Below, one piece after another: positions 5,336 to 5,413 of a DNA stretch of 5,413 bases. The translations under genes were made by a program, and so were the position numbers. A model generated the notes under the pieces. That model did no database searches. It was given only the letters and a program-made list of their open reading frames with translations, and was not told the origin of the DNA. The DNA lies in NCBI GenBank assembly GCA_031254445.1, contig JAIRUL010000181.1, forward strand, positions 1 to 5,413, given 5' to 3'. Each line of letters opens with the position of its first letter. Within the stretch, counting starts at the first letter, position 1. This DNA comes from Chitinispirillales bacterium (GTDB lineage: Bacteria > Fibrobacterota > Chitinivibrionia > Chitinivibrionales > Chitinispirillaceae).

Positions 5336-5359
5336 GTGTGGCGGCTAAAGCCGCCACAC
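5336..5359. repeat. GC-rich perfect stem-loop
   Basis: GTGTGGCGGC (5336-5345) and GCCGCCACAC (5350-5359) form a 10-bp perfect stem with a TAAA loop. It is not followed by a T run on the plus strand or on the minus strand, so it is not a classical terminator. A related word in the same strand sense, GGCGGCGGTGTGG, occurs at 5381-5393. Function is unknown; it may be an RNA 3'-end stabiliser or another intergenic repeat unit. Confidence 0.6.
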
Positions 5360-5413
5360 AAAGTCAACGTCAAAGTCAAAGGCGGCGGTGTGGATGGTTT
5401 TGATTTTGATGTT
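5360..5413. repeat. Short tandem words at the right edge
   Basis: GTCAAC-GTCAAA-GTCAAA (5363-5380) is a near-perfect hexamer repeat; its end AAAGTCAAAG (5372-5381) also occurs at 1891-1900 in the glf spacer. TTTTGATTTT (5398-5407) matches an arm of the stem-loop at 2768-2777. No reading frame is supported here, so the stretch is read as intergenic repeat DNA cut by the window edge. Confidence 0.45.

Noticed and set aside
5360..5382. CRISPR-like array
   Set aside because: The repeats are six-base words with no spacers, and no cas gene is present.

Overview
The window holds five protein genes with strictly alternating strands (+ - + - +). In order they are the 3' part of a family-4 glycosyltransferase cut by the left edge, UDP-galactopyranose mutase (glf), a family-2 glycosyltransferase, a type I mannose-6-phosphate isomerase (manA), and the lipoprotein membrane-fusion subunit of an RND-type efflux pump. 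I see no tRNA, rRNA, CRISPR array, transposase or phage gene.

The organism is a Gram-negative (diderm) bacterium: the last gene encodes a lipobox-bearing periplasmic adaptor of a tripartite pump, which needs an outer membrane. The sequence does not fix the phylum. Coding DNA is moderately to strongly GC-rich (about 70% in the middle of the adaptor gene), while the intergenic spacers are very AT-rich. Four of the five gene starts are visible, and only the adaptor gene has anything like a Shine-Dalgarno sequence.

Left part (1-2747): three cell-surface polysaccharide genes. Glf makes UDP-galactofuranose, and the two glycosyltransferases would transfer sugars onto a growing capsule, O-antigen or exopolysaccharide chain. 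The first two genes converge and overlap by 27 bp. glf and the family-2 transferase diverge from a 96-bp AT-rich spacer.

Middle (2748-4018): the family-2 transferase and manA converge on a 55-bp spacer built of two stem-loops. ManA interconverts fructose-6-P and mannose-6-P, the entry to GDP-mannose and so also to surface glycans. A 196-bp divergent region between manA and the adaptor gene carries a 10-bp inverted repeat whose right arm covers the -35 box of the best promoter candidate.

Right part (4019-5413): the adaptor gene, then 153 bp of non-coding DNA dense in repeats. The rest of the pump is presumably beyond the right edge, though nothing visible shows it.

The most unusual content is the repeat DNA. 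A 32-nt element made of a hairpin with a GCC-GTA-GGC core plus a TTTAAAATC tail sits exactly at the 3' ends of manA and of the adaptor gene. Its base changes are compensatory within the stem. A third copy of the core lies inverted downstream, giving an 80-bp structure with 13-bp terminal inverted repeats. A 16-bp direct repeat brackets the family-2 glycosyltransferase. These look like members of a dispersed intergenic repeat family, some possibly working as terminators. I see no clear evidence of a new enzymatic system in this window.
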